Positions 37,189 through 46,808 of a stretch of DNA of 64,000 nucleotides are shown here, piece by piece. Source of the DNA: Streptomyces sp. SM10 (GTDB lineage: Bacteria > Actinomycetota > Actinomycetes > Streptomycetales > Streptomycetaceae); the NCBI RefSeq assembly GCF_002910915.1, contig NZ_NEUF01000092.1, positions 94,810-158,809 of the forward strand, given 5' to 3'. The number at the start of each line of letters is the position of its first letter. Position 1 is the first letter of the stretch. Both the position numbers and the translations under genes were made by a program. Below the pieces are notes generated by a model that was given only the letters and a program-made list of their open reading frames with translations, ran no database searches and was not told where the DNA came from.

Positions 37189-38457
37189 ATGACGGATCGG
37201 ATACCCGGCGAGGCGAGTGCGGAGCCGAAGGATTACGGAAATGGCAGCCTTATCCGGCGGAGCGAATTTCGTACGCTCTGGACGGCCTATGCGCAGTCGG
37301 TCCTGGGTGATCAGCTGGCCCGGGTCGCGCTGTCGATCCTCGTCTTCGAACGCACCGATTCGGCCGGCTGGACGGCGGCGACCTACGCCCTGACGAGCCT
37401 GCCGGCCCTGCTGTCCGGGGTGCTCCTCACCGGACTCGCCGACCGTTTCCCGCGCCGCACGGTCATGATCGGGTGCGACCTGGTGCGCGCGGTCCTCGTC
37501 GGACTGATGGCCCTGCCCGGGACGCCCCTGCCGGTGCTGGCCGGACTGCTGGTGCTGGCCCAGCTCGCGGAGGCGCCGTTCGGGGCGTCGCAGGGGGCCC
37601 TGATGCCCGCCGTCCTGGGCGAGCGCCTGTACGAGCAGGGGCAGCGGGTCATGATGATCACGCACCAGGCCGGACAGCTGATCGGCTTCGGCGCCGGCGG
37701 GGTCCTCGTCGTATGGCTGGGGAGCCACGTCTCGCTCGGACTGAACGCGGCGACCTTCCTGGTCTCCGCCGCCCTGATCAGGATGGGCGTGAAGGCGCGG
37801 CCGGTGGAGGAGGGCGCCGACGCCCGGCCGAAGCGGATGCACACCCAGGTGGGGAAGGCCGCCGCACTCATCTGGGCGGACCCGCGGCTCCGTTCGCTGG
37901 TCGCGCTCGGCTGGCTCGCGGGGTTCATCGTGCTGCCGGAGGGCCTGGCCGCCCCCTTCGCGGAGGAGGCCGGCGGAGGCGCCGCGTCGGTGGGGCTGCT
38001 GCTCGCCGCCCATCCGGCGGGAATGGTCCTGGGCGCGGCGCTCCTGGGACGCGCCGGATTCGACGTCGAGCGGCGCCGCCGACTGCTCGGGCCGCTGGCG
38101 GTGGGGGCCAACCTTCCGCTGATCGTCTACTGGGCGGGCCCCGGCGTGGGCGTGGCCGTACTGGTGCTGATGGTGTCGGGGATCTGTTCCGCGTACCAGA
38201 TCACCGCGGGGGCGACCTTCGTCCTGCTCACCCCGGCCGACCAGCGAGGTCAGACACTGGGTCTGGCCAGGTCCGGGCTGACCGCCATGCAGGGGATCGG
38301 TGTCGCGGGGGGCGGCGTGGCGGCCGAACTCCTCGGGTCCTCGGGCCGGGCGATCGGAGGGGCGGGACTCGTCGGCACGCTCTGCGCCGTCCTGGTCGCG
38401 GTTTCCTGGTCGAGGGCCAGGGGAACAAGCGGGGGAACGATTCCCCTGAGCGCGTAG
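37189..38457 (+). CDS. MFS transporter (12 TM)
   Basis: 422 residues. N-terminal cytoplasmic stretch, then about 12 hydrophobic helices; the loop after TM2 carries the MFS motif as DRFPRRTVMIGCDLVRAV. A second half opens at SLVALGWLAGFIVLPEGLAA. It resembles DHA3-like macrolide/metabolite exporters. The substrate cannot be inferred. The YbjN gene follows 71 bp downstream. Confidence 0.85.
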   Translation: MTDRIPGEASAEPKDYGNGSLIRRSEFRTLWTAYAQSVLGDQLARVALSILVFERTDSAGWTAATYALTSLPALLSGVLLTGLADRFPRRTVMIGCDLVRAVLVGLMALPGTPLPVLAGLLVLAQLAEAPFGASQGALMPAVLGERLYEQGQRVMMITHQAGQLIGFGAGGVLVVWLGSHVSLGLNAATFLVSAALIRMGVKARPVEEGADARPKRMHTQVGKAAALIWADPRLRSLVALGWLAGFIVLPEGLAAPFAEEAGGGAASVGLLLAAHPAGMVLGAALLGRAGFDVERRRRLLGPLAVGANLPLIVYWAGPGVGVAVLVLMVSGICSAYQITAGATFVLLTPADQRGQTLGLARSGLTAMQGIGVAGGGVAAELLGSSGRAIGGAGLVGTLCAVLVAVSWSRARGTSGGTIPLSA

Positions 38458-38528
38458 GACTACCGGCCGCGATCGCGGCTAGGGTCGAAGCCAGGAAAAC
38501 CACGTGCGATCCACAGGAGTACCCAGCG

Positions 38529-39086
38529 ATGTCTATCGACCCGTCCTCGATTCCCAACTTCGGGGGCCAGCCCGAACCGCAGGCGTCAGGACCCGAGGGC
38601 CCCGTGGTCCCCGACCAGGACCTCGTCAAGCAGCTTCTCGAGCAGATGGAGCTGAAGTTCGTCGTCGACGACGAGGGCGACCTCGCCGCGCCGTGGGAAG
38701 ACTTCCGGACGTACTTCATGTTCCGCGGCGAGGAGGAGCAGCAGGTCTTCTCGGTCCGGACCTTCTACGACCGCGCCCACGCGCTGGACCAGCGCCCCGT
38801 CCTGCTCGACGCGATCGACGACTGGAACCGCCGCACGCTGTGGCCCAAGGTCTACACCCACGCCCACGAGGGCGAGGAGGGCGCTGCCGCCTCCGTGCGG
38901 CTGGTCGGTGAGGCGCAGATGCTCATCGGCACCGGCGTGAGCCTGGAGCACTTCGTCTCCTCGACGGTCAGCTGGGTGCGGGCCTCGATCGAGTTCGACA
39001 AGTGGCTCGTGGAGCGTCTCGGCCTGGCGCCCGAGGAGAAGGCGCCCGAGGGTGACGCCGGCACGGAGCAGACCCCCGAGGCCTGA
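38529..39086 (+). CDS. YbjN-domain protein
   Basis: 185 residues. A disordered Pro-rich start, then a type III-chaperone-like alpha/beta domain (DLVKQLLEQMELKFVVDDEG, YFMFRGEEEQQVFSVRTFYD, AIDDWNRRTLWPKVYTHAHE). Glu-rich tail. YbjN proteins are conserved in actinobacteria; the role is unknown. Followed by a terminator. Confidence 0.82.
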   Translation: MSIDPSSIPNFGGQPEPQASGPEGPVVPDQDLVKQLLEQMELKFVVDDEGDLAAPWEDFRTYFMFRGEEEQQVFSVRTFYDRAHALDQRPVLLDAIDDWNRRTLWPKVYTHAHEGEEGAAASVRLVGEAQMLIGTGVSLEHFVSSTVSWVRASIEFDKWLVERLGLAPEEKAPEGDAGTEQTPEA

Positions 39087-39102
39087 TCCGGCGGACGAAC
39101 GA

Positions 39103-39161
39103 CGAAGGGCCCGGTCCGGGGTCCGGCCGCAGCGGCCGGTGCCCCCGGGGCGGGCCCTTCG
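39103..39161. terminator. terminator after the YbjN gene
   Basis: CGAAGGGCCCG ... CGGGCCCTTCG outer stem with an inner GGCCGC/GCGGCC hairpin. Confidence 0.75.
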
Positions 39162-39253
39162 TCGTGGCCGGCGCTTCCGGGGTGGGTCGTCGTCGTGGCC
39201 GGTCCGGCGGCTACCCTCGTCCGGCCATCGATCTCGACCGCAGGGAGCAGACA

Positions 39254-40033
39254 GTGCGCAGCGCCACCGTGACGGCCGAGGGCGACCGGATCCGCTGGGT
39301 GGAGCTGCCGGGCCGGGAACCTCCCCGCGCCTACGTGCACGGTCTGGGCGCGACGTCCCCCGCCTACTTCGCCGAGGCCGCGGTCCACCCACTGCTGGCC
39401 GGTCACCGTTCGCTGCTGATCGACCTGCTCGGCCACGGCATCAGCGACCGGCCGACAGGCTTCTCCTACACCCTGGAGTCGCACGCCGACGCGCTCGCGG
39501 CAGCTCTCGGGGCCGCGGGCGTGAGCGGCGCCGAGCTGATCGCCCACAGCATGGGCGGCTCGGTGGCCGTCGTCCTGGCCGCCCGGCACCCCTCCCTGGT
39601 CTCCCGGCTGGTCCTGGTCGACGCCAACCTCGACCCGGTCCCGCCCACGCCCGGCGCAGGCGGCAGCAGCGGCATCGCCGCCTACTCCGAGCAGGAGTTC
39701 CTGGCGGGCGGCTGGGAGGAGGTCCGCGACCGCGTCGGCCCGCACTGGTGGTCCACCATGCGCCTCGCGGGCCGGGAAGCCCTCCACCGCAGCGCCACCC
39801 ACCTCGTCCGCGGGACCGATCCCACCGTGCGCGAACTGCTGCGGGGCCTGGGGATCCCCCGCGCCTACCTGCTGCCCGAGGCCGACGGCCCGCTCCCGGG
39901 CGCCGACGCGCTCACCCGGGCAGGGGTGTCCGTCGTCCCGGTCCCGGACTGCGGTCACACCGTCATGCTGGACAACCCGGAGGGCTTCGCGCGCGCCACC
40001 GCGGCGGCGCTCGCCGCCCACGGGGAGCCGTAG
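39254..40033 (+). CDS. alpha/beta-hydrolase
   Basis: 259 residues from a GTG preceded by AGGGAG; upstream in-frame codons are Gly/Arg-rich and part of the terminator. Oxyanion region YVHGLGATSP, acid-side GHGISDRPTGFSYTLES, nucleophile elbow AHSMGGSV, catalytic His in DCGHTVMLDNPEGF. A generic esterase/hydrolase; substrate unknown. Convergent with the aminotransferase. Confidence 0.85.
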   Translation: MRSATVTAEGDRIRWVELPGREPPRAYVHGLGATSPAYFAEAAVHPLLAGHRSLLIDLLGHGISDRPTGFSYTLESHADALAAALGAAGVSGAELIAHSMGGSVAVVLAARHPSLVSRLVLVDANLDPVPPTPGAGGSSGIAAYSEQEFLAGGWEEVRDRVGPHWWSTMRLAGREALHRSATHLVRGTDPTVRELLRGLGIPRAYLLPEADGPLPGADALTRAGVSVVPVPDCGHTVMLDNPEGFARATAAALAAHGEP

Positions 40034-40060
40034 CCGGCAGTCCGTGCGGGGGAGCGGACG

Positions 40061-40102
40061 GCCCGCCCCCCGCCCCGAGCCGCAGCCGGGCGGAGGGCGG
40101 GC
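40061..40102. terminator. possible terminator between convergent hydrolase and aminotransferase genes
   Basis: GCCCGCC ... GGCGGGC outer arms with further C/G pairing inside. Confidence 0.45.
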
Positions 40103-40109
40103 TGCGGGT

Positions 40110-41273
40110 TCAGAGCTGCCCCAGCCGCTCCACCGCGTCACGCAGGACGCTCTCGCGCTTGCAGAAGGCGAAGCGGACCTGGCTGCGGCCTGCCTCCGGG
40201 TCGTCGTAGAAGACCGAGTTGGGCACGGCGACGACCCCGCACCGTCCGGGGAGCGCGCGGCAGAAGGCCAGGGCGTCCTTCTCCCCGAGCGCGGCGACGT
40301 CCGTGGTGACGAAGTAGGTCCCCTGGGGGCTGTACACCTCGAACCCCGCTTCCGCGAGTCCGCCCGCGAGCAGGTCGCGCTTGGCGCGCAGATCGTCGCG
40401 GAAGCCGGTGAAGTAGCTGTCCGGCAGGCGCAGGGCCTCGGCCACCGCGTACTGGAAGGGGCCCGCCGAGACGAAGGTCAGATACTGCTTGGCGCTGCGG
40501 ACGGCCGTCACGAGGGGGGCCGCGGCCGTCACCCAGCCGACCTTCCAGCCCGTGAACGAGAAGGACTTGCCGGCCGAGGAGATCGAGACCGTGCGCTCGC
40601 GCATGCCGGGCAGGGAGACGAGCGGGATGTGCTCGCCGTCGAAGACGAGGTGTTCGTACACCTCGTCGGTCACCACGATCAGGTCGCGCTCGACCGCCAG
40701 CTCGGCGATCGCCGCGAGCTCCTCGCGGGTGAGGACCATGCCCGTCGGGTTGTGCGGTGAGTTGAGGAGCAGCAGACGGGTGCGGTCGGTGACCGCGTCC
40801 CGCAGGGCCGTGAGGTCGGGGCGGAAGTCGGGGGCGCGCAGGAGCAGCGGGACGCGCGCGCCGCCGGCCATCGCGATGGCCGCGGCGTACGAGTCGTAGT
40901 ACGGCTCGAAGGCGATGACCTCGTCGCCCGGTTCCAGGAGGGCGAGCATCGTGGCCGCGATGGCCTCCGTGGCGCCCGCGGTGACGAGGACCTCGGTGTC
41001 CGGGTCGAACGTCAGGCCGTGGAAGCGCTGCTGGTGGGCGGCGACGGCCGTACGGAGCTCGGGCACTCCGGGCCCCGGGGGGTACTGGTTGCCGCGGCCG
41101 TCGCGCAGCGCGCGCACCGCCGCCTCACGTACGGACTCGGGGCCGTCCGTGTCGGGGAAGCCCTGGCCGAGATTGATCGATCCGGTCCGCGCGGCCAGTG
41201 CCGACATCTCCGCGAAGATCGTCGTGCCGAACTCGGCGAGGCGGCGGTTGAGCAGCGGTCGTCCCTGTGTCAT
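40110..41273 (-). CDS. PLP-dependent class I/II aminotransferase
   Basis: 387 residues from the ATG at 41273 (AGGATGG before it; another ATG lies 9 bp upstream). Fold-type I: INLGQGFPDTDGP, VTAGATEAIAATMLALLEPG, SPHNPTG, TDEVYEHLVFDG and the Schiff-base lysine in SSAGKSFSFTGWKVGW; the carboxylate-binding Arg is in RFAFCKRESVL. It belongs to the methionine/kynurenine/N-succinyl-DAP aminotransferase group (YbdL- or DapC-like); which substrate is used cannot be decided. Confidence 0.9.
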   Translation of the reverse strand: MTQGRPLLNRRLAEFGTTIFAEMSALAARTGSINLGQGFPDTDGPESVREAAVRALRDGRGNQYPPGPGVPELRTAVAAHQQRFHGLTFDPDTEVLVTAGATEAIAATMLALLEPGDEVIAFEPYYDSYAAAIAMAGGARVPLLLRAPDFRPDLTALRDAVTDRTRLLLLNSPHNPTGMVLTREELAAIAELAVERDLIVVTDEVYEHLVFDGEHIPLVSLPGMRERTVSISSAGKSFSFTGWKVGWVTAAAPLVTAVRSAKQYLTFVSAGPFQYAVAEALRLPDSYFTGFRDDLRAKRDLLAGGLAEAGFEVYSPQGTYFVTTDVAALGEKDALAFCRALPGRCGVVAVPNSVFYDDPEAGRSQVRFAFCKRESVLRDAVERLGQL

Positions 41274-41397
41274 GCGGACCATCCTGTGCCGAAGCTCTGG
41301 AGTTGCTCAAGTCTGCTTTGGCCCCGGCGGGGCGTGGGGATCCACCGGTCAGTCGAGAAGCGGACCTCGCTTCGGGGGACAGAAGGATGTGAGGTCG

Positions 41398-41661
41398 ATG
41401 GAGTTGTTCGTCTTCATCGTGTTCCTGGTGACCGTGGTGGTGGGGATCGTCGCCCTCGCCTCGGGATCGGGCGGCCGGAAGAAGCCGTTGGCGGGGCGTG
41501 CGGGGCGCAAGGGGCGCCGCGGCTCGGGCGGCGGCGGGTCAGGCTCGTCCGACGGAGGCAGCTGGTGGGCCGGTGACAGCGGCGGCGGCCACTCGTGTGG
41601 CGGTGGCGGTCACTCCGGCGGGCATTCCTGCGGGGGCGGGGGCGGGGGCGGCGGCGACTGA
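41398..41661 (+). CDS. small Gly/Ser/His/Cys-rich membrane protein
   Basis: 87 residues. One N-terminal helix (ELFVFIVFLVTVVVGIVALA), a basic patch (GGRKKPLAGRAGRKGRRG), then a low-complexity tail of Gly with two HSCGGGG motifs and Trp-Trp. It resembles the membrane-anchored Gly-rich tails common in Streptomyces. Function unknown. His/Cys spacing could bind metal. Confidence 0.65.
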   Translation: MELFVFIVFLVTVVVGIVALASGSGGRKKPLAGRAGRKGRRGSGGGGSGSSDGGSWWAGDSGGGHSCGGGGHSGGHSCGGGGGGGGD

Positions 41662-41705
41662 GACGGTCCGGCTGCCCCGTACGGGGGCGGGGCGGCCGGA
41701 CCCGT

Positions 41706-41742
41706 GATGTCCGGCGGGGTGAACTCCCGCCGGACATCTTTT
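41706..41742 (+). terminator. terminator after the Gly-rich protein
   Basis: GATGTCCGGCGGG-gtgaact-CCCGCCGGACATC then TTTT. The rest of the 41662-41969 gap shows nothing further. Confidence 0.9.
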
Positions 41743-41969
41743 CGTTGGAGCTTCGGGAACAGATGAACCGTGCTGCCCCCTGAGGGATGGAAACCACGGC
41801 AAGTTGGGTAAAAGCGCTGTGAGCGCGACGTACTTCGTGATTGCATCGATGTAGAGAACATTCAGCCCCCGGGCACCAGTTGGACCGGATCGGGCTCCCC
41901 TCCCCCACGGTGCACCGCACGGGGGTGCCTCCTGTCCATGTGTCCCTGTGCGTTTTGCGGAGCCGATCC

Positions 41970-42491
41970 ATGCTCACGACCCTTCAGACCGCCTATTCCG
42001 ATACCCGAGCCGCAGATCTGGCCTGGGCGCTCGGGCGGGAGCCGCTGCCCGCCCTCGCCGTGCTCGACCTCGAGCTGGAGGGCGCCAAGGTGCAGTTGAG
42101 GCTGCTCGGCGCCTCCCACCAGGTACTGCTGGAACAGGAGCGCCGCACCTGCTCCGAGACCGTCGCCTGTCTGCCCGGCAGCAGCACGCCGCTGCCGCTC
42201 GGGGTCGCCGAGAGCCTGGGGGACTGGGACTACGAGTTCGCCGCGCGCGTCGAGACGCTCTCCGAGGGCTCGTTCGCGGGGCGCGCGCAGGAGCTGCTCG
42301 CGCTGGTGGCCGACCATCCGCACGGCCTGGCGGGGACGTTTCCCGGCAGTCCCTACGCCTTCACGGCCATGCTCGCGCAGCGGACCGAGGGGCAGGTGCG
42401 CTGGCGGACGTGGCACGCGTATCCGCAGGAGGGCCAGTTGGTGGTGACCCGCACGCGGGTGGGTGCGCGGGTGCCCGCACCCGTCGCCTGA
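41970..42491 (+). CDS. DUF2617 family protein
   Basis: 173 residues. Matches the actinobacterial DUF2617 pattern: DTRAADLAWALGREPLPALA, LDLELEGAKVQLRLLGASHQ, DWDYEFAARVETLSEG, FPGSPYAFTAMLAQ, RWRTWHAYPQEGQLVVTRTR. It lies directly upstream of the aminopropyltransferase-like gene, an arrangement I recall from other streptomycetes. Function unknown. Confidence 0.82.
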   Translation: MLTTLQTAYSDTRAADLAWALGREPLPALAVLDLELEGAKVQLRLLGASHQVLLEQERRTCSETVACLPGSSTPLPLGVAESLGDWDYEFAARVETLSEGSFAGRAQELLALVADHPHGLAGTFPGSPYAFTAMLAQRTEGQVRWRTWHAYPQEGQLVVTRTRVGARVPAPVA

Positions 42492-42611
42492 GGGGCGCGC
42501 GCCCGTCCCTGCCGGGAGGTGCGCGCGTGGTGGGGTCGCGCTTCCGGCGTGCGTCACTTACACCCGTGTGGGTGACAAGGCGCGACCTTCCTGTCACGTA
42601 GCGTTCGTTTC

Positions 42612-44210
42612 ATGATCGACCAGCAGACGCCGCTGCGAGGGGGCGCGGCGCGGCTTCCCGTGCGGCCGAGGACCGGCCGGTTCCTCGTGCTGGCCGCGGT
42701 GTTCATCTGCGCCGCGTGCGGTCTGGTGTACGAGCTGGAGCTGGTCGCGCTGGCCTCGTACCTGATCGGTGATTCGGTCACCCAGGCCTCCGTGGTGCTC
42801 TCCGTGATGGTGTTCGCGATGGGCATCGGGTCGTTGCTCGCGAAACGCTTACGCGACCGGGCCGCCGTGGGGTTCGGGCTGATCGAGGCCGCCCTCGCGC
42901 TGGTCGGCGGCACCTCCGCTCTCACCCTGTACGCCTCCTTCGCCTGGCTCGGCGAGTCGCGCTACGCGCTGGTGGGCTTCTCGCTGGCGATCGGGATCCT
43001 GATCGGCGCGGAGATCCCGCTGCTGATGACGCTGATCCAGCGGGTCGACCGGCAGGACGCGGGCGGGGCGGTGGCGGACCTCTTCGCCGCCGACTACGTG
43101 GGCGCGCTGGTCGGCGGACTCGCCTTCCCGTTCCTGCTCCTGCCGATGCTGGGGCAGCTGACCGGTGCGCTGTTCACGGGCACGGTCAACGCGGCGGCGG
43201 GCGGGGCGCTGGTGCTGTGGGTGTTCCGGCGCGATCTGGACCCCCGGTCACGCCGGCTGCTGATCCTCGTCAACGGCGTGGTGATCCTCCTGCTGGCCAC
43301 GGCCTCGGTCCTGGTGGACGACTTCGAGCGGGCCGCGCGGCGCGCGGTGTACGGCTCGGAGGTGCGGGTCGCGGTGCAGACCGGGGTGCAGGAGATCGTC
43401 CTCACGGGCCCGGGGCGCGGCTCGCTCGACCTCTACCTGGACGGACGGCTGCGGGTCAGCTCCCGCGACGAGCACCGTTACCACGAGGCGCTCGTGCACC
43501 CGGCGATGAAGGGGCCCCACCGGCGGGTGCTGATCCTGGGCGGGGGCGACGGGCTGGCCGCCCGCGAGGTGCTGCGCTATCCGGACGTGGAGTGCGTCGT
43601 GGTGGTCGAGCTCGATCCTGCCGTCACCCGGCTGGCCCGCACGGACCCGGCACTCTCCGCGCTGAACGGCCACGCGTACGAGGACCCCCGGCTGACAGCG
43701 GTCTCCGCGGACGCCTTCACCTGGCTGCGGGAGACCCACGACCGCTACGACGTGGTGGTCTCGGACCTCCCTGATCCGGGGATCACGGCCAGCACGAAGC
43801 TCTACGCGGCGGAGTTCTACGGGCTGGTCGCCGGGGCACTGGAGCCGGGCGGCCGCCTGGTGGTGCACGCGGGGTCGCCGAGCAGCAGACCCGCGACGTT
43901 CTGGACGGTGGAGGCGTCGGTACGGGCGGGCGGCCTGGCGGCGCGGCCGTACCGCGTCGAGGGGCGCCTCACCGGCTTCGCGGCGGGCCCGGACCGGGCC
44001 ACGGGCGGGACGGAGGCACCCCGGGACTGGGGGTTCGTGCTGGCCGCCCGGCGCGCGGTGGGCCGGCCCGGCATCGACCCGGGGGCGCCCGTGCCGCGGA
44101 CCCTGGAGGAGCGGGAACTGCTGGCGGGCCTGCGCTCGGTGGAGCGGGCCCGGCAGCACGGGGTTCTGCCGTCGACGCTGGTCCACCCCCGGTACCGGGA
44201 GGAACCGTGA
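42612..44210 (+). CDS. membrane polyamine aminopropyltransferase-like (spermidine synthase family)
   Basis: 532 residues. Seven hydrophobic helices in the first 235 residues ([20 protein letters not shown] is the signature of the membrane form), then a SpeE-type methyltransferase-fold domain: [54 protein letters not shown], and [14 protein letters not shown]. It would move an aminopropyl group from decarboxylated S-adenosylmethionine to a diamine, but many membrane-fused members have untested activity. Confidence 0.88.
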   Translation: MIDQQTPLRGGAARLPVRPRTGRFLVLAAVFICAACGLVYELELVALASYLIGDSVTQASVVLSVMVFAMGIGSLLAKRLRDRAAVGFGLIEAALALVGGTSALTLYASFAWLGESRYALVGFSLAIGILIGAEIPLLMTLIQRVDRQDAGGAVADLFAADYVGALVGGLAFPFLLLPMLGQLTGALFTGTVNAAAGGALVLWVFRRDLDPRSRRLLILVNGVVILLLATASVLVDDFERAARRAVYGSEVRVAVQTGVQEIVLTGPGRGSLDLYLDGRLRVSSRDEHRYHEALVHPAMKGPHRRVLILGGGDGLAAREVLRYPDVECVVVVELDPAVTRLARTDPALSALNGHAYEDPRLTAVSADAFTWLRETHDRYDVVVSDLPDPGITASTKLYAAEFYGLVAGALEPGGRLVVHAGSPSSRPATFWTVEASVRAGGLAARPYRVEGRLTGFAAGPDRATGGTEAPRDWGFVLAARRAVGRPGIDPGAPVPRTLEERELLAGLRSVERARQHGVLPSTLVHPRYREEP

Positions 44211-44294
44211 GCACGGCGGTGCGGTGTGGCCCGCACGGTGCGCGGGGTGTGGAAGCGCTGACGGGACGGCCGGGGCTGAGTAGGCTCGGTCGGT

Positions 44295-45233
44295 ATGGAG
44301 CATGAGGTGTTCGTTCCGGTTCCGGTCCCGTCCCTGCGGCGGACGCTCGGTGATCCCGTCCGTGTCGCGCGCTGCGTGCCGGGGCTTCAGCAGGATGCCG
44401 ACGCGTCGGCGGGCCCGCTGGCCGGCCGGCTGAGATTCCGGGCCGACGGCCACACGATCACCTACCGCGGGGCGCTGACGCTGCTGCCCTCGGCCGGGGG
44501 TGACTCCTTCTCCGTGACGGGGGAGGGCGTGGAGGCGCGGGGCACGGGTTCGGCGAAGGTGGCCCTGACCGTCGGTCTCCGGGAGACGGACGGGGGGACG
44601 ACCATCGGGTTCACCGGATCGGTGAGCGGCGACGGCCGCATCGTGGAGCTGGACGAGCCGGCGGCGCTCGCCGCGGCGCAGCGGCTGCTCGACCGCTTCA
44701 CACAGCAACTGGTGACGGAGACGCTGGCGGCACCGGCCGACGGACCCGGCACTGACACGCAGGGAGCCGAGGAGCCCGGTACCGGCGCGCAGGCGTCTGA
44801 CGGGTCCGGTGCCGGCGGACAGGGCGCCGACGTGCCCGCTGCGGAGCCGGCGCCGTCTCCCGAGTCCCCCTCCGCCGATGCGGCGCCCGCCGAGCCGTCC
44901 GCCGAGGACTCCTCCTCGGCGGACTCCTCCTCGGCCGACAAGGAGTCGGTGTTCGACGCGCCCGTCCCGCCGCCCGCCCTCGACCCGTCGGCGGAACTGG
45001 AATTCACCGTGCCGGACGAACCCCCCGCCGAGGCCGCGCACGCGCGCCGCACCATGATCGGCCGCAGCACGGAGGAGGTCGACCACGCCCCGCCGCGCGG
45101 CCGCTACGCCCCCGTGCCGTCGCCCGAGGCGGGTGCGGCGGGCATCACGCTGCGCTGGGCCGCCCCGGCGGCCGCCCTGGCGATCGCCTCGGCCGTGGTG
45201 GTGGGCAGGGCCCTGCGGCGCCGGAGGCCGTAG
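44295..45233 (+). CDS. CoxG-like SRPBCC protein with C-terminal membrane anchor
   Basis: 312 residues. Residues 1-145 fit the CoxG/SRPBCC fold (HEVFVPVPVPSLRRTLGDPV, VARCVPGLQQD, RLLDRFTQQLVTE). A disordered Ala/Pro/Ser/Glu-rich linker (about 150-255) leads to a tail anchor (LRWAAPAAALAIASAVVVGR) and an Arg-rich end. Possibly holds a hydrophobic ligand at the membrane; no cofactor genes nearby. Confidence 0.75.
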   Translation: MEHEVFVPVPVPSLRRTLGDPVRVARCVPGLQQDADASAGPLAGRLRFRADGHTITYRGALTLLPSAGGDSFSVTGEGVEARGTGSAKVALTVGLRETDGGTTIGFTGSVSGDGRIVELDEPAALAAAQRLLDRFTQQLVTETLAAPADGPGTDTQGAEEPGTGAQASDGSGAGGQGADVPAAEPAPSPESPSADAAPAEPSAEDSSSADSSSADKESVFDAPVPPPALDPSAELEFTVPDEPPAEAAHARRTMIGRSTEEVDHAPPRGRYAPVPSPEAGAAGITLRWAAPAAALAIASAVVVGRALRRRRP

Positions 45234-45264
45234 CGGGGCGCCCCGCGCCAGTAGTGTCGGGGGG

Positions 45265-46059
45265 GTGAGCAGAGTTGCGAAGAACGCCCGGCTGACCGCC
45301 GGCGACGTCGAATTGACCGTTGACCCCGAGAACGGCTGCCGGATCGGCAGCCTGGTGATCGGGGGCACCGAACTGCTGCGCCAGGGCGAGCGGTACGGCT
45401 GCTTCCCCATGGTGCCGTGGTGCGGCCGCACCGAGAACGGCCTGTTCCGCAACGGCGGCGAGCCGCATCAGATGCCGCTCAACTCCCCGCCGCACGCCAT
45501 CCACGGCACCGGCCGCGACACCTCCTGGGAGCTCGCCCGGCAGGGCGACGCGGAAGCCGCCTTCTTCTACGACCTGGCCGACCCCTGGCCGTACGAGGGC
45601 CGGGTGACGCAGTCGTTCGAGCTGACCGAGGAGTCGCTGACGCTGAGCCTCGGGATCGAGACGTACGGGGACTCCTTCCCCGCGCAGGCCGGGTGGCACC
45701 CCTGGTTCCTCCGGAACCTCGGGGGTCAGGACGTACGGATCGCCTTCGACGCGGCCTGGCAGGAGGAGCGGGGCGACAACCACCTGCCGACCGGTCGCCG
45801 GATCGACCCGCTGCCCGGCCCGTGGGACGACTGCTTCGGGATGCCGGAGGGCGTCGACGTGAAGCTCACCTGGCCCGGGCAGCTGGAGCTGACGGTCAGG
45901 AGCCGGGACGAGTGGGTGGTGGTCTACGACGAGCAGGACGAGGCTGTCTGCGTGGAGCCGCAGTCCGGTCCGCCCAACGGGCTGAACACGGCACCCCTGC
46001 TGGTGACCCCGATCGAGCCCCTGGAGATCACGACGACCTGGAGCTGGGTACGTCTCTGA
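45265..46059 (+). CDS. aldose 1-epimerase-family protein
   Basis: 264 residues from a GTG after a G-rich site. Galactose-mutarotase fold: GCRIGSLVIGGTELL, VPWCGRTENGLFRNG, HAIHGTGRDTSW with the catalytic His, QAGWHPWFLRNL, and CVEPQSGPPNGLN carrying the Glu region. Interconverts anomers of a sugar. pyrE follows 30 bp later. Confidence 0.88.
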   Translation: MSRVAKNARLTAGDVELTVDPENGCRIGSLVIGGTELLRQGERYGCFPMVPWCGRTENGLFRNGGEPHQMPLNSPPHAIHGTGRDTSWELARQGDAEAAFFYDLADPWPYEGRVTQSFELTEESLTLSLGIETYGDSFPAQAGWHPWFLRNLGGQDVRIAFDAAWQEERGDNHLPTGRRIDPLPGPWDDCFGMPEGVDVKLTWPGQLELTVRSRDEWVVVYDEQDEAVCVEPQSGPPNGLNTAPLLVTPIEPLEITTTWSWVRL

Positions 46060-46089
46060 CGCTCCGCGGCAGCGCTTACCCTCGTTGAC

Positions 46090-46629
46090 ATGACTGACGT
46101 ACGCGCTGAGCTGCTCCAGCAGATCAAGGACAAGGCCGTGGTGCACGGCAAGGTGACCCTCTCCTCGGGGCTGGAAGCCGACTGGTACATCGACCTGCGC
46201 CGGATCACGCTGGACGGCAAGGCCGCGCCGCTGGTCGGCCAGGTCATGCTCGACGCCACCGCCGAGCTGGACTACGACTGTGTCGGCGGACTGACGCTGG
46301 GCGCCGACCCGGTCGCCACCTCGATGCTGCACGCCTCGGCGGCGCGCGGGACGAGCCTGGACGCGTTCGTGGTCCGTAAGGCGCAGAAGGCCCACGGGAT
46401 GCAGCGCCGCATCGAGGGCACGGACGTCAAGGGCCGTCGCTGCCTCGTCGTCGAGGACACCTCGACGACCGGCGGCTCGCCGCTGACCGCGGTCGAGGCG
46501 GTGCGCGAGGCCGGCGGCGAGGTCGTGGCCGTCGCCGTGATCGTGGAGCGAGGTGCCGCTCCGGCGATCGCCGAGGCCGGTCTGCCCTACGTCCACGTCT
46601 ACTCCGTGGGCGACCTCGACCTGGCCTGA
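46090..46629 (+). CDS. pyrE: orotate phosphoribosyltransferase
   Basis: 179 residues. GKVTLSSGLEADWYIDLRRI opens the orotate site; CVGGLTLGADPVATSMLHAS and the PRPP loop CLVVEDTSTTGGSPLTAVEA are present. Makes OMP in de novo pyrimidine synthesis. The parS palindrome follows 11 bp after its stop. Confidence 0.95.
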   Translation: MTDVRAELLQQIKDKAVVHGKVTLSSGLEADWYIDLRRITLDGKAAPLVGQVMLDATAELDYDCVGGLTLGADPVATSMLHASAARGTSLDAFVVRKAQKAHGMQRRIEGTDVKGRRCLVVEDTSTTGGSPLTAVEAVREAGGEVVAVAVIVERGAAPAIAEAGLPYVHVYSVGDLDLA

Positions 46630-46640
46630 CCTGGGACTCC

Positions 46641-46708
46641 ACGCTGCCCGTCGGGATAGCGCTCCCCGTTTCACGTGAAACGGGGAGCGCTATCCCGACG
46701 GGCAGCGT
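46641..46708. terminator. 68-bp perfect palindrome containing parS
   Basis: The two 34-bp arms (46641-46674 and 46675-46708) are exact reverse complements with no loop, centred on CACGTG. It can act as a bidirectional terminator between pyrE and fbaA, and carries the ParB site at its centre. Confidence 0.9.
46668..46681. promoter_or_regulatory. parS: parS, ParB-binding site
   Basis: GTTTCACGTGAAAC matches the 14-bp Streptomyces parS exactly. In streptomycetes about twenty such sites cluster within a few hundred kb of oriC and organise chromosome segregation during sporulation, so this window probably lies in the central chromosome. Confidence 0.95.
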
Positions 46709-46808
46709 CGAGCCGGGACGAGAGTCTGGGAAGATAAGGGCGACGATGACGTCGCCCCCAGGTCAGGGACCAAGCACTGCACACCCGCACATCCCAAGGA
46801 GCGGACAG

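Noticed and set aside
41665..41742. Riboswitch or leader before the DUF2617 gene
   Set aside because: The hairpin with TTTT directly after the Gly-rich protein gene is a plain terminator.
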